Of a stretch of DNA of 30,219 nucleotides, positions 20,008 to 30,219 are shown piece by piece. The stretch is from Lyophyllum atratum. Its lineage: Eukaryota > Basidiomycota > Agaricomycetes > Agaricales > Lyophyllaceae. Made by a program: the position numbers and the translations under genes. Under the pieces are notes generated by a model. The model was not told the origin of the DNA. It was given only the letters and a program-made list of their open reading frames with translations, and did not search any database. The first letter of the stretch is position 1; each line of letters opens with the position of its first letter. Location: NCBI GenBank assembly GCA_014905825.1, contig JACGCN010000130.1, positions 1 to 30,219 on the forward strand, given 5' to 3'.

Positions 20008-22432
20008 AATTGCCACCATCGCTATGTAAGGACGAGGAGGTGGTTTCGGGTCGACTCAAGGCTGGCGGAACTCCCATCGGTCGGGCAGATTTGCTTACGT
20101 AACATATTTTAATTACGCATCTCTCGTGTTGCGGCTCTCAAACACACAAACTCCTTATCAGTGAAATCTTCTCCCCTTGCTCCTGCCGCGTACTTGAATT
20201 CCGGAACCGTTGCAAAAAATGCTTCACAAAAAAGGAATTTGTCTCCCATCATGCGGGCTGTTACCATAATGCAACACGACCCCACCACAACCACCGCCGG
20301 CCTGAGTATCAGCATCCGAAAATCTACCTGAGGAGCATCTTCCGCATGTTAGGACACGCGGCAACCTTGTGGGCTAGGCCCTTGCCTTGGCCTTCTTCTA
20401 TTGGTTCTAGGACTTTTTTGAACCACGCTATGCAACTGCAAGGTTATAACTTTCACTCGCCCTTCCTTGCCCCATCCAGAATGATTCCCCGTCTCTCAGT
20501 CTGTTTCACCAATGTTGCCCTCAGAAGTCGGAGTCTCGGAGAACCTTCCTGGTTTATTGTGGCAGAGTCTCCCGGGCTATCGCAGGTTAGACAAATTAAA
20601 CTCTATATTTGGCCTCATTCCGATACCGATCGAAATCTCTTTCGGACTGGCACCTCCATGCTACAGGCTGTCTCTCCATTATTCTCAAGCTTGGGCGGGC
20701 TGACTGGCTGACACTGACAGTGGATAATCCCCTGGTGCCCATAAATCAGCGGCACGAATTCCCGATCTGTGGTGCGTTGAAAGCCTCCCGCGATGCTCCA
20801 AGATTGCAACGTGATACATCCCTTCTTTTCCGAACATGTCGTCCCTTAATTTTCCCGGAATACTCAGCTTCTTGACCCTGATGTTTGACAACTCGGCGGC
20901 GAGAGTTGGTGACAAAATATTATTTAAATCTCGTTCCGTTGGTTCTTAACTAAGTCTACAAGTATGGTCCGGACGGATGCTTCAAACGTGTTCGCGGAAA
21001 TGTTCAATTTCGGCCTCCACGTCGTGCAGCCTGCGCTGCGGCCGCCTCCTCGCAGTTATAGCATACTCTTTGAAACGTCCGATCTGTTGAAAGATGGATC
21101 AGTGGGTCGTTTCCCTCACCAAGATGTGGCGTCTCGCACTGTACTGCTGAGGAAACTGTCGGCTAAATTTCCACACAAGATATCAGCGACAAAGCCCCCA
21201 GCGGCTGAGTAGGGCTCACTATTGCCAGCAGGTAGTCTTGCAGTTGGGCCCGCAGTCAGCGGGGTGTATCGTACTAAACTTGCACCAGCGATCATCACAT
21301 TGGATCTATGACACCCGAATAAAAAGATCTGGTGCATTTACAACGACTCGTTCTTACCATCTCGTCTGGCTTCCAGCACTACATCAGCGTCGATGTCGGC
21401 CAAGGCCTGTCATAGGACTTACCAAGTTGTAGACGTGATTGCATTGGGCGAAAATATGTTGGACTCTTCCACAAACACATGAGAACCCTGACTAGGAGGG
21501 ATAAAATATGGCTTACTGTCGCCATTTGCACATGATGGGATAGATGGATTTTCAGAGGTGGGGTTCCAAGGAGATGTCGAGAATATCGAGTTGGAGCTGA
21601 AGTTTTATTCAGCATTGCACCTTTATACACTGTCCCAGGATTTCATTTGAAGGAAAAGGAAAGAAAAAACAATGCTGATTGCACATTGATCAGGAATCGG
21701 GCCGCTTGTCGATAATTCTATCATGATGCAAGCGTGTGCTGCAGATTGGAAAACGCTAGTGTACTGAGACCGAAATCAGTCACCATAATCACCATAATCA
21801 CCATTGTGCATGTCTTTAAGGCGAGTGCCGACCGAGAGAGAGGCTGCAGTCCCCGGAGATCAGCTTTAGACCGTCAAAACGCCAAAATTCAAGTTCCGTG
21901 CGCAGCCAGAGAGTTGACTTTCCGCATAATATTAATGTTTGTGGAACCTGTCGAGCATCGGCATGCCAGTACAAGAGCCAGTTTATACTATGCCGCCTGA
22001 GAGCCCCGTGTGCGATAAGTAGCGGATATTACAGACGCGCCTCATCGATATCAGGTTATAAGAAGCATAAATCTGCGGAGGCAAACGTGTGATCGAGCGG
22101 GGGATCTTGACAATATAACGGGTGCAAAATCGGGTCACACATAAGCAGGATATTTCATTTTTGTGCTGAGGGTGTTGGATATACTTCCATTGCTGCACCG
22201 AGGTGCCTAGGAAAAAGAGGGCAAAAGGAGGTTTGGAAGTACGAGGTGTTCCCAACGTATTTGGCATTAGACATCATGCTTTAAGAGTGCACAGAAGCTA
22301 AGTCACCTTGAGGCTGGACGATCTCTAGAATTACGGCACAAAGGTTATCGGCTATCGTGATGATCCATCTACAGATTGTGTATGTGTACCTTAAGATTAC
22401 ATCAAGTCGCGTGTTATCATCGTCATGTTACC
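20008..22432. other. 2.4-kb region without a supported gene
   Basis: I found no splice-consistent reading frame with family motifs on either strand. Open frames at 20109-20315 (-), 20346-20711 (+) and 20964-21212 (+) are 68-121 codons and show no conserved pattern; the 20109-20315 frame is in the cyclin promoter side and could be a leader ORF. There are no terminal repeats or transposase-like motifs. A short tandem repeat lies at 21781-21804. The region could hold a non-coding RNA, a decayed element or a fast-evolving small gene. Confidence 0.5.
21781..21804. repeat. Short tandem repeat, unit CACCATAAT
   Basis: Two full 9-base copies of CACCATAAT plus a partial third. Too short to suggest function; it is the only visible repeat in the gene-poor region. 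Confidence 0.7.
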
Positions 22433-23907
22433 TTATCCCGCGAACATTCCAACTAGGTATTGGCTGACACCTTCCGGCGTGAGGCTGCCGACATCGGAGA
22501 ACACCAAAGATATCAGATCTGGTCTAGGACGGATCTCAGTTGCAAGGAGGACCGACAGGCAATTCGAGGTCACCTCGTATAATCGACATCAGGATTATTC
22601 TGTGAAATTTGTCTTGGGTGATGGTCGTAGGCGCCACAATACAATGACCTGACTCCGCCGTGGCGCTCGGGCTTGGTGACGATGTGGATAATTGAGGTTT
22701 TGAGGGTGGAGAAACCGAAGGCCATGAGTGGGGAAAAGAGAGATTCGAGAATTGTGGTTCGGAAGGTCGTATTGCGACAAGGGGAAGAGTCGGTGGAACT
22801 TATAACTGGCGACAAGGTGTCAAAGATGAAACGCAGAGGGCTTCTAACTTACCTTTCTGCAAGAGCATAGAATGGTTTATTGGCTGCCTTGGCAATAATT
22901 GCTATTTGATTGCTCCCGACGGCATTTATCAGGCCTCCACTCTCCACAACAGCTTCCGATCCTACGAGGACAAAGTCCACCTTTTCCATAACATATGCGA
23001 CAGCGGAATCCAAGATGACGGTACTAGGAATGCCCGCGGCGGTCAGAGCTTCGGCGGTCTTAATTCTAGCATGTAAAGAGCAAATTCAGTAGCGTGAAGA
23101 TGTTTTGAGGCTCCAATACTGACCCAAGACCGCGCGGGCGAGCTTCTGTCACGAAAACTTGAGGGCAAGACTTAGAATACATAAAAGTCGTGGAGTAGAC
23201 ATTGAAAAACCTGAGATTCTCTTTTTTTCGTGTGCGAGCAACAATGTTTTCATGACAACTCTTGAGTACGAGTGTGTGAGGATCTAAAAAGACGGATGGG
23301 TGTCGGTTCCGCGACACGAAATGAGGGACCAACCACAGAGCCGTCCTTGATGAATCCAACAGCCAGTTCGGCAATCTTCCTTCGATAGGCCAATGCTTCT
23401 GCAGCATACTGTTGCCCCTGCCGTATGAGTTTCTTCTTCAGATCGGCAAAGCTCTGTTGGCAATGTTCAAGACACGATCGGGGTAAAAGGGAAGAAAGAC
23501 ATACGATCGAGTCGTGTGGAATCAAAGTGACGAATGCGATGAACAGTTCACAGCCAGCATTGAGACTGATGGGGTTTGAAGATTTAGCCTTGAGCACTTC
23601 AGCGCCGTCGTTGAGTGCTTTCACGAGCTCGAACATTGTCCCCGCTAAGATGATGTAGTTGAGACAAACCAAACAACTAGGCACTACCATGAACTCGCCT
23701 GTCGAGTTTTCCATTAATTCAGTGAAGGCAAGGATTGCCGCAAGCGGGGGCGATATCTTGTGGAAGAAGGCTTCTATCATCATGCATAGCTGCTAAGACA
23801 GGCTAAAACAGACATACTTCTTCATCGACAAGGATGCGTTGATAAGCCTCATAAACGTCAAAGGGAGGGCGTTGTTCATCGTTTGCGCTGGTCGAGGGCT
23901 CGCTCAT
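22433..23907 (-). CDS. GCN3: eIF2B subunit alpha (GCN3), with frameshifts in the last third
   Basis: Regulatory subunit of the eIF2B guanine-nucleotide exchange factor, which senses phosphorylated eIF2. Seen: start [20 protein letters not shown] at 23907; [52 protein letters not shown]; the Rossmann-like core [66 protein letters not shown] and [13 protein letters not shown]; then [15 protein letters not shown], and the end [32 protein letters not shown]. Nine exons; clear boundaries include 23505-23644, 23334-23453, 22853-23065 and 22433-22523. One-base slips near 22721 and 22598. The join of exons 1 and 2 (23774-23817) is uncertain. Intron 23645-23698 begins GCGAGT, a GC-AG intron. Confidence 0.92.
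23645..23698 (-). other. GC-AG intron in the eIF2B-alpha gene
   Basis: Donor CAG|GCGAGT and acceptor CTTAG join MENST to [11 protein letters not shown] in frame. No alternative GT donor within 20 bases keeps the frame. Confidence 0.65.
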
Positions 23908-24754
23908 GATTGTAAGTTGTAATAGAGAGCCAAGGGAGTCAATGACTCGGATCGCGATAATTACGTAATGGTCGCGTCCTATTTTTCGGGGCTGAGCCAA
24001 ATTGCGTTCAAGGGCGCTCGGCTGTTAAAAAGAACAAAGCGCCGCAGGGCGCCGCAAGCCCAATCCCTGGGGTCAGGCAAGGATCGGGGTGACGAATGTT
24101 TCAGGATGTCGTACAGAATTTATGTTGCTACGGAAACGCAGCTACGGAGGACTTTTAAGCACAGTAGTACAAGGGTCAATGATATTGGAAATAGCACGCA
24201 TCCGAGGACCCGGAAAGGATGTGTTTTAGCTGGATTCGCTTGGAGCGGCATCGGGCAACCATGTATGGGATAGGACACGTACATAACGACAGGTTGTGAA
24301 TTTGGTCGCGCCCTGAATCGTGGGAAGGCTCGGGCTACCAGGCAGGACCCCAGTTGCTGCTGGTTTGCAACCATTAATGCAGGCGCAGACGAGCGCGCCG
24401 CAGCGGCCTTACCTGGTGGTGCGACGACGACAAGCTGGGGACGTGAAGGGTGCGGCGAGGGAGGAGAGGGAGAGGGGGAAGGAGGGGGAGGGAGTTGTGT
24501 GGTGACAGGGGACTTGGAATCGGTGTCGCGGTGAATACACGTGTATTTTCGACCGACGCTTGGATCGGTGATCTTTTTTAATATTCACTTTTTCTTCGCC
24601 GCCAGGGACCCTACAAAAGCCCCCCACTGACGATGCTCCTTTCCCTCTTCTCCCTCTGAACTCGTCGTCGCACCTGTTCTCCTCCTCGCCGTAAGTCGTC
24701 TTCTCGCAGCTATCTCCCTCTCTTCTCAGCCTGCCTTCCAGGTCTCCTTTTTCA
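23908..24754. promoter_or_regulatory. Divergent upstream region of eIF2B-alpha and the 24755 gene
   Basis: This 847-bp gap holds no supported gene. It contains a 14-bp perfect palindrome AATACACGTGTATT at 24534-24547 with a CACGTG core, about 210 bp before the 24755 start. The stretch 24610-24754 is strongly CT-rich with a short upstream ORF and a possible leader intron (donor GTAAGT at 24691, acceptor CTCAG near 24729). This pattern fits a well-expressed fungal gene. Confidence 0.5.
24633..24659 (+). other. Upstream ORF of 8 codons in the pyrimidine-rich leader
   Basis: ATG at 24633 opens MLLSLFSL and stops at 24657-24659, about 95 bp before the main start codon. It matters only if transcription starts upstream of 24633, which I cannot show. 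Confidence 0.35.
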
Positions 24755-25384
24755 ATGGCTTCGCGTCCCAGAGCCGAGGTCATCTTTTCCAGTGATGTGA
24801 GAAATATGGACGACTGGGCTCGCCGTACTCGCATCCCCTTGACCACCGCTGAGGCTCTTGGGGCGACCTATGCCCGCGCTCATCGTTGGTTGCAGACCTT
24901 GAGGGTTCGGCTTATCCGCGAGCATAATTGGACAGACGCGCCGTCCAACGATCCCCGCATGTTGTTCTCCCTCGAAACCTCATCCATCTGGCGCTCTTCC
25001 GTTGGCCTTCCGGCAGGTCCTCAACTAAAGCTTCAGCTTCCCGTACACGCCAGCTCGTTTTTCCTCCCCGGAGCGTCGGGTACAGTGGCAGATGGTTTTC
25101 CACAGCGATATATTTGAGTCCGTGCGAAAGATATGTCCACCCATCAACGATATCCTCAGCCTCATACAATGCCTCCTCACCGGCGTCGTCACCCTTACCT
25201 TTGAGGAGCATCTCCCTCAGGGTATCTACCGAACCATCCGCGGCTTACCACAGGCATCATGGATCAACGAAAACGAACGCGCGCTGGTCGAGATTTTTGG
25301 CATCTCCCATTACCGTGCTTTGAGTAGAGCGTGTCGTGATACAGAGACCGCCTACAAGCTCGAGGTCATTCCTCACCCCCGTTG
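24755..25384 (+). CDS. Unrecognised protein, about 205 aa (one frameshift)
   Basis: I do not recognise this family. The start MASRPRAEVIFSSDVRN at 24755 follows a typical CT-rich leader. The frame stays protein-like (MDDWARRTRIPLTTAEALGA, YARAHRWLQTLRVRLIREHN) to about 25035. It then continues in a second frame as FPYTPARFSSPERRVQWQMV, SDIFESVRKICPPINDILSL, LTFEEHLPQGIYRTIRG and ends AYKLEVIPHPR at 25384. The two halves look like one gene with an indel near 25040, matching the indels in neighbouring genes; an unseen intron is the other possibility. It appears mostly helical and soluble, with no signal peptide. Function unknown. Confidence 0.55.
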
Positions 25385-25886
25385 ACAAAAGCCTATGTCC
25401 ACGTCCCTCAGTGCTATCATCCTTAGCTGCCGTCTTCCTTCAATCATCCTCATCCTCTTCATCATCGCCATCATCGCCAACCTTCAGTGACAGAGTTCTT
25501 TGACAGAGACATTCCTGCGCTTTCACAAGTTTATTCTCCCAGTAATCCTAGTTACTTCTTTGGCCCGCACTGCTGTCACATTATTTGCTTTCCATCTCTT
25601 GCATCTCTCAAGAGACTTTCTATTCCGTAGATCTTCTAATCATCGCAATCATACCATCGCACCACATATAATTACCCTTGCATCCTCCATTGACATATCG
25701 CTTGCTACCTGCATCTAATTCCTTGTTCTTTCACCTGTGTAATTTTGTCTTTTATGAGCTTGTTGCATCCTAGTACCTACGCCGCCCGAAAAAACATGCG
25801 TTATTCATACATGACTTGTCAGAGCATGGAAGCTGAATATATTTGGAAATAATTTTTGGTCTTTTCCTCCGATCATTCCTTGTATT
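25385..25886. other. 3' region of the 24755 gene and promoter of MetAP1
   Basis: About 500 bp with no supported gene. The first part has a simple CATC-type repeat (25441-25479), and the rest is T/C-rich, as expected for a 3' UTR followed by a fungal promoter. The ORF at 25500-25718 (72 codons) has no motif. Confidence 0.5.
25441..25479. repeat. Simple CATC/CCT-rich low-complexity repeat
   Basis: An imperfect microsatellite of ATC and CCT units lying in the likely 3' UTR of the preceding gene. No coding role. Confidence 0.65.
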
Positions 25887-27713
25887 ATGACCTCTACCGT
25901 CCTGTGCCAGAATCCCGCTTGCCCCAATGGCAATCCTCCCTCGCATCTTGAATGCCCGACATGTAGCAAGTGCGTCCTTTCTCCCCCTCGTTCGTAATCG
26001 ATCAGCGCCTTATATACCCTGGCAGGCTTGGACTAAAGGGATCGTTCTTCTGCGGACAGATTGCTTCAAGTCAGGATGTGAGTCCAGTTCTTCCATTTTG
26101 TTCCGAATGAACGCTAGAACTTAGAAATACAGGGGCAAGTCTCTTGAATGTCTTCCACCTGAGCTGAGGCTAAAATTCTGGTTTCATACCAGAAACTACA
26201 CAAGGCCATTCATGCACTGGCATCTGGCAAGATGGATGGTCAAGTTCTGCTTTGTGACTTGCACTATATACTCATCCAAGGAACGCATAGATGGCACATA
26301 GAACCCTTTCCCCAACTATCAATACACGGGTTCAATACGACCAGTATATCCGCTATCCAATGCTCGCGCCGTCCCGGATCATATCCCCCGCCCTGATTAC
26401 GCTATTGATGGTGAGTATCAAGCCTTCATGCGGATTGTTCTGTCTAATGTCGCGCTTCTAGGCAAACCCTTGTCAGAGGTGAAGCGCGCCGGCCAACCTC
26501 CACGGATACTTACAAAAGACGAGCAAGAAAAGATGCGAACAGCCTGTCGTGTGCGTTTATGTTCAATGACATAGTACGTCGATCCGCTGAACATGAATAA
26601 CCTCTTCCTTAGCTTGCTCGCGAAGTCCTGGATATCGCTGCCTCGAATGTTCGCCCAGGGATAACCACTGACGAAATCGACGAAATCGTACACAACGCCA
26701 CGATCGAGAGGAATTCTTATCCTTCTCCCCTCAATTACCGCAATTTCCCAAAATCTGTTTGCACGTATGTTAAGTTACGATACTGCTTCATCATCTGTCC
26801 CTACTGAACTTGTGGTTAGGGTCCGTGAACGAGGTCATTTGTCATGGCATTCCTGATCAGAGAAGATTGAAGGAGGGAGACATCATCAATATCGGTAAGT
26901 CTGCTTCTCAGTCTCAACACCTATCCAGCCATCTAAACCTTCGCTGCAGACGTGTCCCTTTATTTCGAAGGTACGTAGACCATCATACTCTAAGTTACCT
27001 TTAACATTAATCATTCCTCAAGGATACCACGCTGATCTCAATGCCACGTATCCCGTGGGCGAGATCGATGAAGATGCCAAGAAACTTATCCGCACATCTC
27101 GTAGCTGTTTAGACGAATCCATCAAGATTTGCAAGCCTGGCGCCTTGTTTCGTGACATTGGAAAAGTCATGTACGTTTAACGGCTTAAGCGAACTGCCAT
27201 CGTGGATTAACGCAGACTTTAGTGAGCCTATAGCTCGTGCAAACGGCTGTGGCGACAGTGCGGACATACACGGGACATGGTATCAACGATCTTTTCCATT
27301 GCTCGCCGAATGTGCCGCATTACGCCAAGAACAAAGCAGTGGGCACCATGAAACCCGGGATGGTGAGCACCGGAGAGCTTACCTACTCATCATAGACTGA
27401 CCTGAGCGTTACTGAAGGTTTTTCACAATTGAACCAGTAAGTTACGACGTTTATATGATCAAAACAGACTTAACCCCCTTTGTTTCATAGATGATTAATT
27501 TTGGTAGTAACTGGGACGAGGTCCACTGGCCGGATAATTGGACTGCTACTACAGTAGACGGAAAGAAGAGCGCCCAGTTCGAGGAGACCCTGTTGTACGT
27601 TTTGAAAAGCAAGGGTTGATATGATATCCCCAACTAACCATGATGACCTTGACAGGATTACAGAGTCAGGGTTTGAGATCCTGACTGCCGGAAAACCATT
27701 CGAGCTCCCATAA
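25887..27713 (+). CDS. MAP1: Methionine aminopeptidase 1 with N-terminal zinc finger (several indels)
   Basis: Removes the initiator methionine from nascent proteins on the ribosome. Seen: start [15 protein letters not shown] at 25887; zinc-finger region [20 protein letters not shown] then [11 protein letters not shown]; linker [37 protein letters not shown]; substrate loop [19 protein letters not shown]; metal ligands [20 protein letters not shown] (both aspartates), [15 protein letters not shown] and QFEETLLITESG. Length and order match MetAP1. Odd: indels near 26060, 26820, 27257 and 27421 break the frame, and the exon join around 26078-26150 is not resolved. Where most relatives have FEHTLL, this one reads FEETLL; the metal-binding glutamate is kept. 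Roughly eleven introns of about 50-66 bp. Confidence 0.93.
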
Positions 27714-27832
27714 ATATGGTTCTTATATTCAGGGAAATAATACATTTATAGCAATGTAAAAAACAACTGAAGATGGGCCCCGTTATCCGTAGGAGAAGTG
27801 TCTTTGTGAGAGGGTGAAGATCAGAGGTCTGA

Positions 27833-30219
27833 TTACTCTACATGACCTTTCTTTGTTCTATTTCTATTGATCTCGTCGTTCAAATCATGTGTGGCATCCG
27901 CGAATGGTTCTGCTCGGTCAACTTCTGCAAGTCGTGTGACAGGGACACCATCTGAAAGGCTATGTCTTCGCTCCCGTGCCCTTGTCGAAGGTGTAAAACC
28001 CTCCTCAGCGCCGATCGGAGAAACAACAGTCATATCTGCAGATGTTGCTCCGGCTGCATAATCCGCGCGGGGGGGAAACGGCGTAAGTCGTAATCGTTGC
28101 AAATCTGCGAACGAGCTCTGGCGGCTTTTTGGCTTTGGAGTGGCATCGGGTTCGTCAGCTGTGGGATGACTCCAACAACGTTGTCGTAATCGCCGGTGTC
28201 TTCATCGTCACTCTCGTCGGGTGTCCCTATACGACTGGATTCGTCACCAGAGAAACCGCCCCATGCACTGGTACCCAGCCTCTTAGCACTACGACTCCAA
28301 CCAAAGAGACGTTCATCGATCCATGTCATTGGGTGTGTCAAGCCTAAACCTTGTGCATCGACTGCGCCTGTTCCACTTTTCCGACGCCAGATCCCCGGAG
28401 TTCCAGTTGAGGGGGGAACGCTGGCAGAAGGAACTAAAATGCGCCACTGCATTTTCTTTTTGAGTACAGATCATCAAGGTCAAACCTTTTGAGTACGTAC
28501 TTCATTGAAATCATCGTATAGTTTCGGACCGAAGTCATTGATCAGATCAGCCACTTGGTTGGAAAGTTCAACCCTGATCTTCTTGAGTTTGTCGAGGGAC
28601 TTTTGCTGCCCAGGGACAAGGCAACAATCAGAGGTCGCAAGGATCTGTAAGTCACTTTGAGGGAGTAGTTCCATCGAATTGGGCATTTGCTTACTTGAGA
28701 ACGTCCACCCCAGCTTCCCAAATTTAAGCGCTGCATAATTCATGAAAGGCAGGGCAACAAAGAGCAGGAATGGAGTTGCAATCCTCCATCTGAGGGGCGC
28801 CCTGGCTCGAATCGCGATGAGGGTGGCGACGAAGGCATAGAATGTATAGAGTACTGGGGCAACGCCAAGGCAAATAAGGACCTTCCAGGTTGCAAGCACA
28901 TCTCGCCCAGCGATCTTAACGACGGATGCAGCAAGAGCCTCTGAAAAAGAGTTCATAGGTATGTTAGGAATCTGGAAGCAGACCACTAACCTTTAGCCTT
29001 CTTTCGGGAAATCAAAGATGCCAGAATGAACATTGGACCATTCAAAATCGTTCCAGGCAGTGCAAGTATCGTCCAGACCATGAGAAGCCCAACACGGTAG
29101 GTCAGTAAGCCCAAGGTCTTCCAGCTGGCTTTCTGGGCGCGCGGAACCTAATCTGCCTCAGAAGACAGAAAGTGGAGAAAGCGAGGCAAACCATACCTGA
29201 TGATCGCGCAAGCCGAGATCTCTAACAAGACGGTTGTATTTGAGTACCCCTGTCCGTAACTTTTGCACGCGCGGTTCGTCCTTAAAATGAACGTATCCCC
29301 CAGCAGACGCTTGTTGAGTTCAACGACTTGCCCAAGCGTCAAATGCTGGCCGGGTGTCTTATATAGTCGTCGGACTGCTTGAATGAGCTATGAGAGGGTT
29401 GCACAATCAGCATATGCGTATACAGAAGCCAACATCAAGCAAATGACTCGCCATCAAGGTGTCATAGTCTGGGGCTCTGATTGTCACCGTTTTCAACGCG
29501 TCATAAACGAGGTTGAGAAATTTAGCAACCGCTTCCCTCTTTTGTGCGCCTCCTGCTTTAAACATTTCGACATACTCGGGAGGAACATCGAGAGCGCTGC
29601 CAAATTCGACCACTGCTCTGGATCTAAACCTATGTGCATGAAAGTATGATAGACCGACTGGGACAATCTTGACCCGGAGGTTAGGGTCATTCGCCATTGC
29701 GCCCAGAGCCATGATCGACACTCCCGCTTTCAAAGGTAATAAATCTGTGCGATCATGGCTACCACCTTAAAACTATATATTAGTGTCTTTCAAGACGATA
29801 TCGTCGAAATGTCCACACCTTCTGGGAATATGCCCATGCTCCCACCTTCATTCAAACACTTATACACATGTCGGTACATCTCCTGTTGGTCCACGAATGG
29901 CAACTTTTTGAACTCCAACCCCATTGTACCTTCCTGCCGCAGCTCAGATACCCGTTCCCTGACCTTTACTGTCCCTTTGCCGCTCTCGCCACCAAACTCT
30001 CGCTTGATCCTTAGCTCAGTGTCTGAAATCACTTCGCTCACTTCAGCGACCAAAGAGCCAAGGGATTTGGAGAGCATGATTTGCATTCTGGGCGAGAATT
30101 CTGAGAGAAATTTAGTGCCGTCGCCTAAGACAAGACAAGGGTCGTCTGGAGAAAGCCATATTCGCCCTGTGCCAGGCGAAGCCGAGTCCGCAGCTCGAGC
30201 GACAGGAACTTCGCAGGTA
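27833..30219 (-). CDS. Glycerol-3-phosphate/DHAP O-acyltransferase (GPT2/SCT1 type), 3' part
   Basis: First enzyme of glycerolipid synthesis, in the ER membrane. The N-terminus, including acyltransferase motif I, lies beyond the window. Seen, from the right edge: VPVARAADSASPGTGRIWLS, REFGGESGKGTVKVRER, LEFKKLPFVDQQEMYRHVYK, catalytic-pocket motif IFPEGGSHDRTDLLPLK, VPVGLSYFHAHRFRSRAVVE, TVTIRAPDYDTLM, two membrane-type helices (VGLLMVWTILALPGTILNG and ICLGVAPVLYTFYAFVATL), and a Ser/Thr/Asp-rich tail ending KKGHVE. Introns: 29766-29818, 29388-29451 (GC donor), 29148-29196, 28941-28990, 28645-28694, 28447-28500. One-base slips near 29298, 28710, 28617 and 28110. It converges on MetAP1, 119 bp away. 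Confidence 0.92.
29388..29451 (-). other. GC-AG intron in the acyltransferase gene
   Basis: Donor ATG|GCGAGT, acceptor CATAG. Splicing joins DYDTLM to LIQAVRRLYKTPG in frame. Third GC-AG intron in the window. Confidence 0.7.

Noticed and set aside
20346..20711. 121-codon plus-strand ORF as a gene
   Set aside because: No motif, no splice context, and composition like random intergenic sequence.
15436..22432. tRNA, rRNA, CRISPR or transposon in the gene-poor stretches
   Set aside because: I looked for B-box motifs, regularly spaced repeats, terminal repeats and transposase-like residues and found none; an eye search cannot exclude diverged copies.
25887..27713. MetAP1 as an inactive paralogue because of FEETLL and frame breaks
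   Set aside because: All metal ligands are present (DVSL, HADL, TGHG, TIEP and the FE glutamate), and the breaks match the window-wide indel pattern.
1..30219. Pseudogene or programmed-frameshift explanation for the many indels
   Set aside because: Too many unrelated conserved genes are hit, with no slippery-site pattern, and the intact genes beside them argue for local sequence errors.

Overview
This window looks like an ordinary piece of nuclear chromosome from a filamentous basidiomycete, most likely an Agaricomycete. Almost every gene is broken by many introns of about 42-67 bp (GT-AG, with a few GC-AG). Genes sit 80-300 bp apart on alternating strands, and the proteins are typical single-copy fungal housekeeping families. 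I see no CRISPR array, rRNA, tRNA or complete mobile element, and no convincing defence-like or biosynthetic system. I do not claim a novel system here.

Layout, left to right. The 3' end of an ATP-dependent DNA ligase with the OB_2-type C-terminal domain (1-713, +). TMA22/DENR (844-1637, -). An unrecognised ORF (1867-2334, -) lies directly behind, and in frame with, a SET-domain methyltransferase (2344-4008, -). A short divergent promoter leads to an intact NADP-type short-chain dehydrogenase (4136-5263, +). Then a very large, low-complexity, probably nuclear protein (5334-9111, -) and a CCCH zinc-finger/coiled-coil protein (9541-11360, -). A 284-bp divergent promoter carrying palindromes and repeats leads to an EMB8/YheT-type alpha/beta hydrolase (11645-13419, +). 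GIR2, an RWD-domain protein (13558-14634, -), and mitochondrial ribosomal protein bS21m (14796-15435, +) share a second divergent promoter. After 1.4 kb without a gene comes a conserved 443-aa protein of unknown function (16879-18578, +), then a Ctk2/cyclin-K/L-like cyclin (18666-20007, -). After 2.4 kb without a supported gene come GCN3/eIF2B-alpha (22433-23907, -), an unrecognised small protein (24755-25384, +), methionine aminopeptidase 1 (25887-27713, +) and the 3' part of a GPT2/SCT1-type glycerol-3-phosphate acyltransferase (27833 to the window end, -).

Several genes serve translation: TMA22, GIR2, bS21m, eIF2B-alpha, MetAP1 and possibly the SET methyltransferase. GIR2 and eIF2B-alpha both act around the Gcn2/eIF2 stress response, but they are 8 kb apart and probably regulated separately. 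This is a loose cluster, not an operon.

The most important caution is assembly quality. About nine genes contain single-base frameshifts, mostly deletions, at conserved positions (roughly twenty in total). Neighbouring genes (the dehydrogenase and everything from 11.6 to 20.0 kb) read through perfectly after splicing. I read this as uneven base-calling or consensus error rather than pseudogenisation. Gene models marked as frameshifted should be treated as real genes in an uncorrected sequence. All splice sites were placed by eye from reading frame and family conservation.
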